From Algivirga pacifica (lineage in GTDB: Bacteria; Bacteroidota; Bacteroidia; Cytophagales; Flammeovirgaceae): a stretch of 64,000 nt of DNA. The DNA is taken from the NCBI RefSeq assembly GCF_039543525.1, contig NZ_BAABJX010000033.1, forward strand, positions 117,297-181,296, in the 5' to 3' direction. Of the stretch, positions 42,566-50,877 are shown piece after piece. A model generated the notes under the pieces. That model was not told the DNA's origin. It worked only from the letters and a program-made list of their open reading frames with translations, and made no database searches. Each line of letters starts with the position of its first letter. Within the stretch, counting starts at the first letter, position 1. The position numbers and the translations under genes are program-made.

Positions 42566-43900
42566 CTATTCCCTATCTTTCTCTACTTCTTTCAGTGTTT
42601 TTCCTTCATGTTTCAGGAACAATCGATGTTTACTCATTCCAATAACCTGTGAAGAGTAAATCCCTGCATGCCCGGAGAACATAAAGCTTACCACGCATCC
42701 TATTGCAATATACACGCCATAGTTAGTCCCAAATAACTCCAGTCCCATAACAGCACAAGCCAATGGCGTATTTGCCGCTCCTGCAAACACCCCTACAAAG
42801 CCCATTGCTGCCAATAACTCCATATCTAAAGGTAGAATCATAGATAAAGCATTCCCTAATGCCGCCCCTATAAAGAATAAAGGTGTCACTTCTCCTCCCT
42901 TATAGGCAGCTCCTAATGTTAAAGCTGTAAACAATAGCTTTCCAGCCCAATCATAAGGGGCTAGTTGAGTAGTAAAAGCAGCCTTAATGGTCGGTAAACC
43001 CAACCCCATATAACGGGTACCTATATCCTCTCCTACCCCAAAGTACAAGATCCCAAACAAGCCCGCAACCAAGGCTCCTCCTAAAAGTGGACGGAAAGGC
43101 GGATACTTCACGCGTTCTCTTAACACTCCTCCCCACCAATGGGTCAATCGAGCAAATAGGCGAGCTGCTAAACCAAAACATACCCCTGCAATCACTGCGT
43201 ATAGGATATGATCGATTGGAATAATATGATTAGGATCTCCTGTAACATTATAAACAGAATGGTGAATATATAAATACTCATGAGAAACATAACGGCAAAC
43301 AAAATCACCAAATGCAGCAGCTAAAAATGCCGGGATAATCGCATCGTAACGCATTTTACCCAATAAAAACACCTCCATTCCAAAAATCGCTCCCGCCAAT
43401 GGCGTTCCAAAAACAGCTCCAAAACCTGCTGCCATTCCTGCGATCAAAACAATCCTACGATCTCTTTTTGATAACTTGAGCCACTTTGTAAACTGATCTG
43501 AAATCGATGCACCTATTTGAATCGCTGTTCCCTCTCGACCAGCTGACCCTCCAAATAAATGTGTCATCACTGTACCTAGCAGGACCATCGGAGCCATACG
43601 AAAACGAATAATTTTCTTGGGGCTATGAATCTGATCAATAATCAGGTTATTCCCTGCCTCGACTTCCTTTCCATAATAATGATAAGCCAATCCCACAAAA
43701 AAACCTCCTAAAGGTAACAAGGCTACAATCCACAAATGTCCTTCCCTCCAATCGGTAGCAAAATGCAAGGCCCACAGGAATATAGCTGCTGCTATTCCAA
43801 CCAATACTCCAATCGGTAAGGAAATCAATAACCACTTTAAAAGGAAAAAAGGGAAAGGTACTTTTTGATACCAACGCTCCAAAAGAGAAGTCAAATTCAT
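42566..43900 (-). CDS. CLC family anion transporter with CLC-F-like motifs
   Basis: A 444-residue membrane protein of the CLC chloride-channel/antiporter family, which transports anions, often against protons. The gating-glutamate segment is GSAGREGTAIQIG, i.e. GREGT instead of the chloride-type GREGP; and the first motif GSGIP is replaced by AGNNL in EVEAGNNLIIDQIH. Both substitutions are typical of the fluoride-specific CLC-F clade, so fluoride export is the best guess, moderately supported. The TTG at 43918 is possible as start but the ATG at 43900 is better. I saw no fluoride riboswitch upstream. Monocistronic. Confidence 0.88.
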   Translation of the reverse strand: MNLTSLLERWYQKVPFPFFLLKWLLISLPIGVLVGIAAAIFLWALHFATDWREGHLWIVALLPLGGFFVGLAYHYYGKEVEAGNNLIIDQIHSPKKIIRFRMAPMVLLGTVMTHLFGGSAGREGTAIQIGASISDQFTKWLKLSKRDRRIVLIAGMAAGFGAVFGTPLAGAIFGMEVFLLGKMRYDAIIPAFLAAAFGDFVCRYVSHEYLYIHHSVYNVTGDPNHIIPIDHILYAVIAGVCFGLAARLFARLTHWWGGVLRERVKYPPFRPLLGGALVAGLFGILYFGVGEDIGTRYMGLGLPTIKAAFTTQLAPYDWAGKLLFTALTLGAAYKGGEVTPLFFIGAALGNALSMILPLDMELLAAMGFVGVFAGAANTPLACAVMGLELFGTNYGVYIAIGCVVSFMFSGHAGIYSSQVIGMSKHRLFLKHEGKTLKEVEKDRE

Positions 43901-44097
43901 TTTCAATATTCTTTTCAAAAAATGGATAGTTATTTCTATTGAAGAAAAAAAATTTCTATAGAAATAATACCAACATTTTACCGTTTTTATCCTGTAAATA
44001 ACAGGGATTCTTTTCAGAATACCTATATTTACCCGAATAACTACATCACAAATGAGAATTATTACTTTTCTATTATTATATAAATCAATTAATTAAA

Positions 44098-45627
44098 ATG
44101 AGAAAATCTCTACTGCTATTGTTGCTTTCCATGTTGTCATGGACAGCTTTCGCTCAAGAGACTGAGACTACTGCTGATGACATGACTATTCCCGAAGACA
44201 TTGATGTGGATAGTATGCTAGACAGCTTCAGCTCATTAGACAGCGTTAATCAATTCGGAGGAAAACTTGGCTACAACTTTCTTGGAGGGGAGCATTATGC
44301 GACTTTACGTCTAACGCCCGAAATCAACTTAGGCAAATGGGGTGTTGGACTGGATGTACCTTTATCTGTCAACCTACAAAACGGAAAAGTCCGTACGGAA
44401 GAATACGTAAGAGGTGTAGGTGCTTTGCGTATGGTACGTTATCTGAGATACGGTAGAAAGAAAAGAGATCCTATTCACGTCAAAGTAGGTGATATGACTG
44501 GTTCTTATATTGGATTCGGTCTTTTGATGGACAACTACTCCAATGCGACCTCCTTTGAAAGAAGAAAAGTAGGTATCACTTGGGATCTATTATTTGATAA
44601 GCGTTTCGGTATTGAAGGTTTATATAATGACCTGAACTTGACATCTATGAACTTATTGGCAGTACGTCCATACGTTAAGCCATTTGGTAAGACTCTTATT
44701 CCAATTGTACGTTCGATCGAAATCGGTGGTACGTATATCATGGACAGAGACCAAACCACTCAAGAAGGTCTTGACTTACAACAAAACTTATTGATTCGCA
44801 ATGGAGGTATCACTGCTTACGGTGCTGACTTTGGTGCAACACTATTAGACTTGGGCTTTATTCGCGTAACTGCTTCTGCACAATATGGTAATATCAACAA
44901 AACAGTGACAACCTCTGATCTTACGGCCTACTATCAAGAGGAATTCAGAGCTGAGAATGCTGCTAAACCTATCGATGAACAACTTACCGGAGAAGAACTA
45001 GAGGCGGAAGTGCTAGCGATCAGCGCTGGAGAAGAAGAGGGATTCCAAACGGGAGACGGTTACGCTTTTGGTCTTCAGGCAAGAGCAAGTATCCTATTCA
45101 AGCTTCTTACGATGCAAGCGAAACTAGAGCGTGTAAAATACAATGCGCACTTTATTCCAAACTTCTTCGATATCATGTATGAGTTGAATAAGGATCAGCG
45201 ACTGCTAACCCTTATGAACACTGCTCCTACATTTGGTATTTATGGAGACCTTTCGGCTACTATTCTGGGAAGTATCCGCGTAAATGGTGGTTTGATGATG
45301 CCTGATAATATTACGGAAAGCACTCCTGCTATGGTAAAAGCTGGTGTTGATGTAGTCAATGTATTGGATAAAATTGATCTTCACGCACAATATATTAAGG
45401 GAGGTCTAACAGACTGGAGTGATGCATTCACTTTGGATAACAACTCTCTGGCATACATTCGTGCAAGTTATAAAGCCTATAAGTTCCTGACAGTCGGTGT
45501 AGATTATCAGTGGACATGGCAAAAAGGTGCTGAAGGTGCTTTTGCCCCTAAGCATACAGTAATGCCTTTCTTCGGTTTCAATGTGCCTTTAATTGGCAAA
45601 AAAGACAAAGAGGTAGAAGAAGACTAA
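44098..45627 (+). CDS. Outer-membrane beta-barrel protein of unknown function
   Basis: A 509-residue protein with a clear signal peptide (MRKSLLLLLLSMLSWTAFAQE), an acidic N-terminal linker, then many amphipathic strands consistent with a large barrel. No plug or SusC features are seen. The family is not recognised. Leucine- and Asp-rich N-terminus (DIDVDSMLDSF). A strong hairpin ends the transcript, and an imperfect -7-like sequence (TATATTTA, near 44024) lies upstream. The product is likely abundant, but that is a guess. Confidence 0.65.
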   Translation: MRKSLLLLLLSMLSWTAFAQETETTADDMTIPEDIDVDSMLDSFSSLDSVNQFGGKLGYNFLGGEHYATLRLTPEINLGKWGVGLDVPLSVNLQNGKVRTEEYVRGVGALRMVRYLRYGRKKRDPIHVKVGDMTGSYIGFGLLMDNYSNATSFERRKVGITWDLLFDKRFGIEGLYNDLNLTSMNLLAVRPYVKPFGKTLIPIVRSIEIGGTYIMDRDQTTQEGLDLQQNLLIRNGGITAYGADFGATLLDLGFIRVTASAQYGNINKTVTTSDLTAYYQEEFRAENAAKPIDEQLTGEELEAEVLAISAGEEEGFQTGDGYAFGLQARASILFKLLTMQAKLERVKYNAHFIPNFFDIMYELNKDQRLLTLMNTAPTFGIYGDLSATILGSIRVNGGLMMPDNITESTPAMVKAGVDVVNVLDKIDLHAQYIKGGLTDWSDAFTLDNNSLAYIRASYKAYKFLTVGVDYQWTWQKGAEGAFAPKHTVMPFFGFNVPLIGKKDKEVEED

Positions 45628-45645
45628 ACAGGCTTGGAGTTACAG

Positions 45646-45691
45646 AAAGAGGCTATCTCATAACTTGTCAGTTATGAGATAGCCTCTTTTT
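45646..45691 (+). terminator. Terminator of the barrel gene
   Basis: AAAGAGGCTATCTCATAAC pairs perfectly with GTTATGAGATAGCCTCTTT around TTGTCA, followed by T. Same stem core as terminators at 12281 and 50813. Confidence 0.92.
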
Positions 45692-45859
45692 GAATAACTA
45701 TGATCATCCAACAATGGTAATAGAAATAACTCCTTGATAATAAAAAAACAATAACCTTCACAAGGCCATTTTCTCAGATTAGATTCTCTGTGGATATGAC
45801 GCATATTCTCTACTAATCCCTTGGCTTTACCTATTTTTATATTTTTAATAACTTTTCAT

Positions 45860-46249
45860 ATGAAAACGGAAATTCACAAAATCGCCATGATTGCCCACGA
45901 TGGCAAAAAAGCAGAGATGGTTGGTTTCTTTAAAGACCATATTGCCGTATTGCAACGCATGGACATTGTAGCTACAGGAACTACAGGAAGTCACTTACAA
46001 AAAGCAGGACTAACAGTAGACTGTAAAGCTTCTGGGCCTAGAGGAGGTGATGCACAAATCGCCGCTATGATTGTAGATGGAGAAATCGATGCTGTATTTT
46101 TCTTCAGAGATCCAATGGGTAAACATCCACACGAACCCGATGTACAGATGCTTATGCGCCTATGTGACCTATACGATGTTCCTTTGGCGACAAACCCTGC
46201 CGCAGGTCATATGTTCCTCGCTGGCATTGAAGCACAACAAGAAGCTTAA
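45860..46249 (+). CDS. mgsA: Methylglyoxal synthase
   Basis: A 129-residue enzyme that converts dihydroxyacetone phosphate into methylglyoxal and phosphate, a glycolysis bypass under phosphate limitation. Signatures are IAMIAHDGKKAEMVGFF, VATGTTGSHL, GPRGGDAQIAAMI, FFRDPMGKHPHEPDVQ and TNPAAG. The catalytic Asp lies in GGDAQI. It is cytoplasmic. An upstream in-frame ATG would add 13 residues not typical of the family, so MKTEIHKIAMI is chosen. The stop lies 10 bp before element C3. Confidence 0.95.
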   Translation: MKTEIHKIAMIAHDGKKAEMVGFFKDHIAVLQRMDIVATGTTGSHLQKAGLTVDCKASGPRGGDAQIAAMIVDGEIDAVFFFRDPMGKHPHEPDVQMLMRLCDLYDVPLATNPAAGHMFLAGIEAQQEA

Positions 46250-46258
46250 TAAAAGACT

Positions 46259-46439
46259 GTTCATTATGTTTAATTGAGCTTCGCTCGTTCATGATGTTTA
46301 GTTGACCTGTTCAGCCTCACCTCACCTTCGGTGAGTTAAGTCTTTTATGTTTTTTGTACTTAATGAGTTTAAGGGAATCGTTCAACAACTAAACAACATG
46401 AACGTAGTTGTATAATAACTACAATTAAACCTTATGAAC
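46259..46439. repeat. GTTCATGATGTTTA palindromic element C3
   Basis: Left arm: GTTCATTATGTTTAATT plus GAGC-TTC-GCTC hairpin, then GTTCATGATGTTTAGTTG; right arm: CAACTAAACAACATGAAC, then GTAGTTGTATAATAACTAC hairpin and AATTAAACCTTATGAAC. The ~80-bp centre includes TCACCTTCGGTGA, a mini-palindrome also used in array B3. It lies between mgsA and ctlX. Confidence 0.85.
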
Positions 46440-46477
46440 AAATAATTATAATACAACCATATAGCATCCTACTAACC

Positions 46478-47401
46478 ATGAAAAATTCCACTCATCAATT
46501 ACTTATGATTCGTCCAGCCTCTTTTGGCTTTAACAGTATAACTGCTCAGGACAACGCCTTTCAAAATAAAACCTCTTCACATTCTCCAGAGGGCGTTAAG
46601 CAAAGGGCACAAGCTCAATTTGATTTCTTTGTCAGCAGACTTAGAGAAGTTGGAATAAACGTCCTAGTTATAGAAGATACCAATACCCCTGAAAAACCTG
46701 ATGCCATTTTCCCTAACAACTGGATCTCTACACATACAGACGGTAAAGTCATCTTATATCCTATGAAGGCAGAAAATCGCCGTTTGGAAAGAAGGGAAGA
46801 TATTGTAGAGCAACTAAAAACTAAATTTCAGGTTAATTCAGTAACCGATTTAAGTACCCACGAAAAGGAAAGTATTTTTCTGGAAGGCACAGGAAGTATG
46901 ATCTTTGATCGGGTCAATAAAATTTGCTATGCATGTATTTCACATAGGACTGACGCTAAACTACTAGAAGAATGGGGGGAGATGATGGGCTATGAAATTG
47001 TTTCTTTTACCTCTAAAGATGAGAACGGGCAAGATATTTATCATACCAATGTGATGCTATCCGTAGGTAGTGACCTTGCTGTCATTTGTGCAGCATCTAT
47101 TCCTGATCAGGAGGAGCAAGCCTATGTACTCAACAGGTTAAAAGAAACAGGAAAGACGATTATTGATGTTTCTTTCGAACAAATGCAGCAATTATGCTGT
47201 AATGTACTGGAGGTATGTAATCAAGAAGGTGATGCCTATCTTACAATGTCCAAACGTGCTTATGATGCATTTACAAGTGAGCAAATTGAAGCCATTGAAA
47301 AGCACGTTAAAATTGTCTACTCTCCTATCCCAATCATAGAAGAGATTGGTGGTGGTGGTAGCCGTTGTATGATGGCAGAAATTTTCTTACCAAAGAAGTA
47401 A
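46478..47401 (+). CDS. ctlX: Citrulline-utilisation hydrolase CtlX family (amidinotransferase fold)
   Basis: A 307-residue guanidine-group hydrolase of the arginine deiminase / DDAH superfamily. Blocks: IRPASFGFNSITAQ at the start, DAIFPNNWIST, FLEGTGSMIFDR, YHTNVMLSVG and the catalytic Cys near the end in GGGSRCMMAEIFLP. Members of the CtlX subgroup hydrolyse citrulline or related ureido compounds and are common in Bacteroidota. It is cytoplasmic, transcribed with the next gene (8-bp gap). No arginine-degradation genes lie beside it. Confidence 0.9.
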   Translation: MKNSTHQLLMIRPASFGFNSITAQDNAFQNKTSSHSPEGVKQRAQAQFDFFVSRLREVGINVLVIEDTNTPEKPDAIFPNNWISTHTDGKVILYPMKAENRRLERREDIVEQLKTKFQVNSVTDLSTHEKESIFLEGTGSMIFDRVNKICYACISHRTDAKLLEEWGEMMGYEIVSFTSKDENGQDIYHTNVMLSVGSDLAVICAASIPDQEEQAYVLNRLKETGKTIIDVSFEQMQQLCCNVLEVCNQEGDAYLTMSKRAYDAFTSEQIEAIEKHVKIVYSPIPIIEEIGGGGSRCMMAEIFLPKK

Positions 47402-47409
47402 TAAATCAT

Positions 47410-48069
47410 ATGGAAGAGAAAGAGTTTATCACTTATCGAACTTTTTTTTCATTGGAAGAGGCAGAAGTATTTGCCCTTCCTTTGAGAACCGAAAGTGTTC
47501 CCTATAAAATCATTGACATATCAGGCACCTATGATATTGTAGGGTATACCAATACCCGCCCGGAAATTCACTTACAATTGCACCCTGAAAACTTTGTTCA
47601 GGCTGATCGTATCATGGAAAAAGAGGCAGAGTTACATCTGGAAGAGATCGATCCCTCTTACTACCTTTTCGAGTTCAGTGATGAAGAGCTTATTGAGGTA
47701 CTTCTAAAGCCTGATGAATGGGGAGCCTTGGACTATCGTCTGGCTCATAAAATACTAGCAAAGAGAGGGCAAGTCATGACTCCTCAACTCCTGGAGTACC
47801 TGAAAGAACAAAGACTCAATAAACTAAGAGCTCCAGAAGACATTACAACCTCTTGGATAGTCTCAGGTTATTTACTGACCTTCTTTGGAGGAATTATGGG
47901 AATCATTTTAGGTCAATACTGGAGATATGCCCGCAAGACTCTTCCTAATGGAGAAAGAGTCCTACTGTATAATAATCAAATCAGGAAGCACGGACTTTTT
48001 CTTATGGGAATTGGAGGCGTTATCCTAAGTATATTGCTATTACTTTTTTTACTTACTGATCAAGGCTAG
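47410..48069 (+). CDS. DUF2007-like membrane protein downstream of CtlX
   Basis: A 219-residue protein. The N-terminal ~65 residues resemble DUF2007 (ITYRTFFSLEEAEVFALPL, a putative signal-transducing PII-like fold). The C-terminal part has two membrane helices (IVSGYLLTFFGGIMGIILG and GLFLMGIGGVILSILLLLFLL). The start ATG is 47410, 8 bp after the stop of ctlX; the longer frame at 47365 overlaps ctlX and is less likely. Function unknown. Confidence 0.72.
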   Translation: MEEKEFITYRTFFSLEEAEVFALPLRTESVPYKIIDISGTYDIVGYTNTRPEIHLQLHPENFVQADRIMEKEAELHLEEIDPSYYLFEFSDEELIEVLLKPDEWGALDYRLAHKILAKRGQVMTPQLLEYLKEQRLNKLRAPEDITTSWIVSGYLLTFFGGIMGIILGQYWRYARKTLPNGERVLLYNNQIRKHGLFLMGIGGVILSILLLLFLLTDQG

Positions 48070-48116
48070 CAAAAGAGGTTCCTACTCTCCTAACACAATT
48101 TTTTAGACAAAAGCCT

Positions 48117-48124
48117 TATATTTG
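48117..48124 (+). promoter_or_regulatory. Candidate -7 box for the DUF819 gene
   Basis: TATATTTG followed by C matches TAnnTTTG. It is 179 bp upstream of the chosen ATG, a longer leader than usual. No structured element is seen in that leader. Confidence 0.4.
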
Positions 48125-48302
48125 CAACACACACATTAAAATAGTGCAATAATATCACAATGCGCTACAATTCGTAACACAAACATGCCAATTCCTTCTT
48201 GTAAGGTAATAGCACCAATGATTGTCTTAGAATCTCAAAAAATATCATTCATTATTTTGATTTAAAGTGAGATCCTATCAAACTAAACTAAATCTACCAA
48301 AT

Positions 48303-49439
48303 ATGAATTCAGCCAGTCTTACTCTGTTTCAGCTTATATGTGTAGCCGTCTTACCTTACACGTTAATCAAAATATCAAATTTCCTTAGAATTAGCTCAAT
48401 CGCTAGTCCTGTTGTACTTTGTTACGTTACAGGTATTTTATTAGGAAACTTATTTCCTTCCTTGATTAATAAGGAGATTACCAATCTTATCACACAGGTG
48501 ACGGTTGTACTGGCTATTCCTTTGATTTTATTACAATCTAATTTTAAGACCTTTTTAACTGAAGCAAGAACAACACTCCTGTCCTTTGGACTATTCAGTG
48601 GATCTGTAGTCCTTATGTCTTTCTTGGGTGCTATGGTTATGAAAAGTCAGTTACCTGAAAATTATGCTCATATTTCTGGAATGCTGACAGGAGTATATAT
48701 AGGAGGTACCCCTAATATGTCTAGTATACAAATCGCAGTAGGAGCTGATGGTTCTTTATTTGGAGCACTCAACTTAGCTGATGTGATTTTGGGAGGTATT
48801 TACTTGGTATTCTTAACCAGTATTGCACCTAAGGTATTTCGATACTTTTTACCTGAAAGAAAACAAGTATTTGTAGAAAATACTGCAAAAAGTCAGCAAT
48901 CTTCTACATTAAAACCTATTCCTAATTACCTATATGCTACCGGCTTTGCGATTGCAGCCGCAGGTATTTCCGCAGGCCTCAATTTTTTATTCCTAGGTAC
49001 AATTAATGATGCCCTATTTATTATTCTCTTGACAGTTTTCGGTGTAGCAGCTTCTTTTATTCCTATAACCAGAAAGCTTACAAAAGCTTCAAAGCTTGGA
49101 GATTTCTTGTTACTAATGTTTTGTCTGGCTGCAGGAATGCTTTCTGATGTATCCATGATTTTAGGTAGTAGCGAACCTATCTTTATCTTTACAGGTATCG
49201 TCTTGTTTGGATCAGTCATACTACACCTTATTCTAGCTTACTTCTTTAAAATTGATGCCGATACTGTTTTAATCACGGGTGTAGCTTGCCTGTATGGCCC
49301 TCCTTTTGTTGGACAAGTAGCATCAGTGATGAATAATCGAGCTATCCTTGTTGGAGGAATGGCCATGGGCGTTGCAGGACTTGCCGTTGGAAATCTACTA
49401 GGAATTGCCGTAGCGGAAATCGTCAGTAATTTCTTTTAA
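48303..49439 (+). CDS. DUF819 family membrane protein
   Basis: A 378-residue protein with ten or more predicted helices. It matches the DUF819 (YjcL) family: GNLFPSLINKE, VTVVLAIPLILLQSNF, GVYIGGTPNMSSIQIAVG and the C-terminal half with GVACLYGPPFVGQVASVMN. The two halves are homologous, like other secondary transporters. No substrate is known. The GTG at 48267 is in frame but the ATG at 48303 is more plausible. Monocistronic. Confidence 0.87.
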   Translation: MNSASLTLFQLICVAVLPYTLIKISNFLRISSIASPVVLCYVTGILLGNLFPSLINKEITNLITQVTVVLAIPLILLQSNFKTFLTEARTTLLSFGLFSGSVVLMSFLGAMVMKSQLPENYAHISGMLTGVYIGGTPNMSSIQIAVGADGSLFGALNLADVILGGIYLVFLTSIAPKVFRYFLPERKQVFVENTAKSQQSSTLKPIPNYLYATGFAIAAAGISAGLNFLFLGTINDALFIILLTVFGVAASFIPITRKLTKASKLGDFLLLMFCLAAGMLSDVSMILGSSEPIFIFTGIVLFGSVILHLILAYFFKIDADTVLITGVACLYGPPFVGQVASVMNNRAILVGGMAMGVAGLAVGNLLGIAVAEIVSNFF

Positions 49440-49668
49440 ATACTGGCGATATCCCTTCTTTTTCTTTTGTATGCTCGATATTTATTTGTACTTTTCGAAG
49501 TAGTGATAGAGTATTTCTCTACCCAAAAACAAGAATACTTACACAATAAATGGTCTTCTTGTTTTTTTACTACCCATAAGTGAATAAACAATCACTTATC
49601 AACCAATCAACAACAAGTTCACTACAATCGTAGTAACTTGCATTACACAACACATAAGTACAAACAAC

Positions 49669-50811
49669 ATGAACTTTCAACTTACCGAAGAGCAACTAGC
49701 CGTAAAAGAGGCTGCAAGAGACTTTGCCCAAACAGAACTACTTCCAGGCGTCATTGAGCGTGACGAGAAGCAAGTATTCCCTAGAGAGCTGATTAATAAA
49801 ATGGGCGAAATGGGCTTTATGGGAATGATGGTAGACCCTAAATACAATGGAGGAGGAATGGATACGATCTCTTACGTACTAGCTATGGAAGAGATCTCCA
49901 AAGTGGATGCATCTGCCTCTGTAATGATGTCTGTAAACAATTCACTTGTATGCTGGGGATTGGAAAAATTTGGCACCGAAGAGCAAAAGCAAAAATACCT
50001 TACCCGTCTAGCAACAGGTGAAGTTATAGGAGCTTTCTGTCTTTCAGAGCCGGAAGCTGGTAGTGATGCGACTTCACAGCACACCACTGCTGAAGACCTA
50101 GGGGATTTTTACCTTCTGAATGGTAACAAAAACTGGATTACGAATGGTAAAAATGCTTATGTCTACATCGTCATGGCACAAACAGACCGTGAAAAGGGAC
50201 ACAAGGGAATCAATACCTTAATCGTAGAACAAGATATGGAGGGTTTTGTAGTAGGTAAAAAAGAGGACAAATTAGGGATCAGAGGCTCAGATACACATCA
50301 GCTGAACTTTAATGATGTAAAAGTCCCAAAAGAAAATCGTATTGGAGATGATGGATTTGGGTTTAAGTTTGCGATGGGTACCTTGGATGGAGGACGTATA
50401 GGTATTGCGGCTCAAGCCTTAGGCATTGCAGCCGGTGCATTAGAGTTAGCCATTCAATACTCCAAAGAGCGAAAGACTTTTGGAAAGCCAATCCACATGC
50501 ATCAAGGAATTGGCTTTAAGCTTGCAGAAATGGCAACGAAAATTGAAGCTGCCAGGAATATGGTCTACAAAGCTGCCTGGATGAAAGACCAAGGAATGGA
50601 CTTTTCACAGCAAGCTGCCATGGCTAAGCTTTACGCCTCTGACGTTGCTATGGAAGCTACTGTTGAAGCAGTTCAAATCCACGGAGGATATGGATACGTA
50701 AAAGAGTACCATGTAGAGCGATTAATGCGAGATGCGAAAATCACGCAGATCTACGAAGGAACTTCTGAAATTCAGAAAATTGTTATTTCAAGAGGACTTA
50801 CAAGAGATTAA
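49669..50811 (+). CDS. Acyl-CoA dehydrogenase (short/branched-chain type)
   Basis: A 380-residue FAD enzyme that introduces the trans-2 double bond in acyl-CoA. Blocks: GAFCLSEPEAGSDATS (FAD/substrate loop), NGNKNWITNG, RKTFGKPIHMHQGIGFKLAEMAT and the C-terminal IYEGTSEIQKIVISR with the catalytic Glu near residue 364. Length is standard. It belongs to fatty-acid or amino-acid degradation with the other beta-oxidation genes, which lie on separate transcripts. It is convergent with the following TPR gene. Confidence 0.95.
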   Translation: MNFQLTEEQLAVKEAARDFAQTELLPGVIERDEKQVFPRELINKMGEMGFMGMMVDPKYNGGGMDTISYVLAMEEISKVDASASVMMSVNNSLVCWGLEKFGTEEQKQKYLTRLATGEVIGAFCLSEPEAGSDATSQHTTAEDLGDFYLLNGNKNWITNGKNAYVYIVMAQTDREKGHKGINTLIVEQDMEGFVVGKKEDKLGIRGSDTHQLNFNDVKVPKENRIGDDGFGFKFAMGTLDGGRIGIAAQALGIAAGALELAIQYSKERKTFGKPIHMHQGIGFKLAEMATKIEAARNMVYKAAWMKDQGMDFSQQAAMAKLYASDVAMEATVEAVQIHGGYGYVKEYHVERLMRDAKITQIYEGTSEIQKIVISRGLTRD

Positions 50812-50812
50812 T

Positions 50813-50862
50813 AAAGAAAAAGAGGCTGTCTCAGGATTTATGAGACAGCCTCTTTTTCTTTA
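50813..50862. terminator. Bidirectional terminator between convergent genes
   Basis: AAAGAAAAAGAGGCTGTCTCA pairs over more than 20 bp with its complement, with T runs outside on both strands. The acyl-CoA dehydrogenase stop is 1 bp away and the TPR gene's stop 15 bp away. Same stem core as at 12281 and 45646. Confidence 0.93.
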
Positions 50863-50877
50863 TTAATCTTTTAACTT

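Noticed and set aside
43901..44097. Fluoride (crcB) riboswitch upstream of the CLC gene
   Set aside because: I could not find the conserved pseudoknot segments of this riboswitch on the minus strand in this gap.
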